This document shows positions 6,538-6,699 of a DNA stretch of 6,699 nucleotides, piece by piece. Both the position numbers and the translations under genes were made by a program. The notes under the pieces are model-generated. The model worked only from the letters and a program-made list of their open reading frames with translations, ran no database searches and was not told the origin of the DNA. Location of the stretch: positions 1-6,699 of the forward strand of contig CAZWVH010000099.1 in assembly GCA_964636945.1 (NCBI GenBank). The letters are read 5' to 3'. The DNA is from CAZADA01 sp964636945 (GTDB lineage Bacteria > Pseudomonadota > Alphaproteobacteria > Caulobacterales > Maricaulaceae). Positions within the stretch are counted from its first letter, which is position 1. Each line of letters opens with the position of its first letter.

Positions 6538-6699
6538 CTACCGCGGAATGGTCCTGGCGAGACGGAACCCGTCGTCGTAGTTACGGTCGACTGCAACGAC
6601 CCTGCTGCGATCCGCCGAACGGAGGTACCGTGTGCTGATGCTCCAAGAACCGCCGCGCAGCACGCGGCGATCACAAACGCCTGCGAGCCATGCCGAGCC
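6538..6699 (-). CDS. C-terminal end of an FGE/SUMF1-like (C-type-lectin fold) protein, cut by the window edge
   Basis: Reading the minus strand from the window edge gives 53 residues and a TAG at 6538-6540. They contain the closing signature of the formylglycine-generating-enzyme family (FGE-sulfatase/SUMF1 fold): GSAW, RVLRGGSW, LRSADR and GFRLAR in the right order and spacing. The N-terminal part lies beyond the window. In true FGEs the two active-site cysteines fall between RGGS and GFR, in a C-x4-C pattern; here the matching positions are T23 and S28 of the visible fragment, so formylglycine formation is unlikely. Such non-catalytic FGE-like proteins serve as ligand-binding or effector domains, and many are the variable proteins of diversity-generating retroelements. 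Between W19 and G44 the codons show a DGR-like pattern (see findings). The gene converges on the response regulator gene. Family assignment is firm; the role is unknown. Confidence 0.85.
   Translation of the reverse strand, partial: GSAWLAGVCDRRVLRGGSWSISTRYLRSADRSRVVAVDRNYDDGFRLARTIPR

Overview
The base composition is moderately GC-rich, Shine-Dalgarno sites are ordinary, and the genes include a secreted protease with FG-GAP/VCBS-type repeats and a histidine kinase with a HDLRQP H-box paired with a NarL/LuxR-type regulator. This suggests a Gram-negative bacterium, probably a proteobacterium and perhaps an alphaproteobacterium. No rRNA, tRNA, CRISPR array or intact insertion sequence is visible, so the lineage call is an inference from gene style only.

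Layout. Positions 1-443 are gene-poor, with short uncertain open frames and one strong inverted repeat. Two genes for exported proteins follow on the minus strand and are transcribed right to left. The first (3213 to 1534) is a serine protease fused to five calcium-loop repeats, each bracketed by a cysteine pair. The second (1385 to 444) is an unrecognised exported protein with six cysteines. A divergent intergenic region (3214-3410) contains two perfect palindromes and a repeated GCCCAATTG core. On the plus strand lies a signalling cassette: a small membrane protein (3411-3929), a membrane-embedded histidine kinase that overlaps it by an ATGA junction (3926-5344), and a NarL-type response regulator (5452-6096).

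At the right edge, on the minus strand, is the C-terminal end (6538-6699) of a formylglycine-generating-enzyme-like protein (C-type-lectin fold). It lacks the catalytic cysteines. Its 3' end has the layout of a variable region of a diversity-generating retroelement (DGR): runs of NNC/NNT codons lie where related sequences carry AAC/AAT, separated by nearly adenine-free invariant codons. No reverse transcriptase or template repeat lies inside the window, so the DGR reading is a hypothesis. It is the most interesting signal here.

How the parts may work together. The kinase and regulator probably form one phosphorelay, with the coupled membrane protein as an accessory or co-sensor. Its targets are not shown by the sequence; the divergently transcribed protease is the obvious nearby candidate. 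The protease and the six-cysteine protein probably act outside the cytoplasm and may be co-transcribed. The 6097-6537 stretch separates the regulator from the FGE-like gene tail to tail and holds two inverted repeats but no convincing gene.
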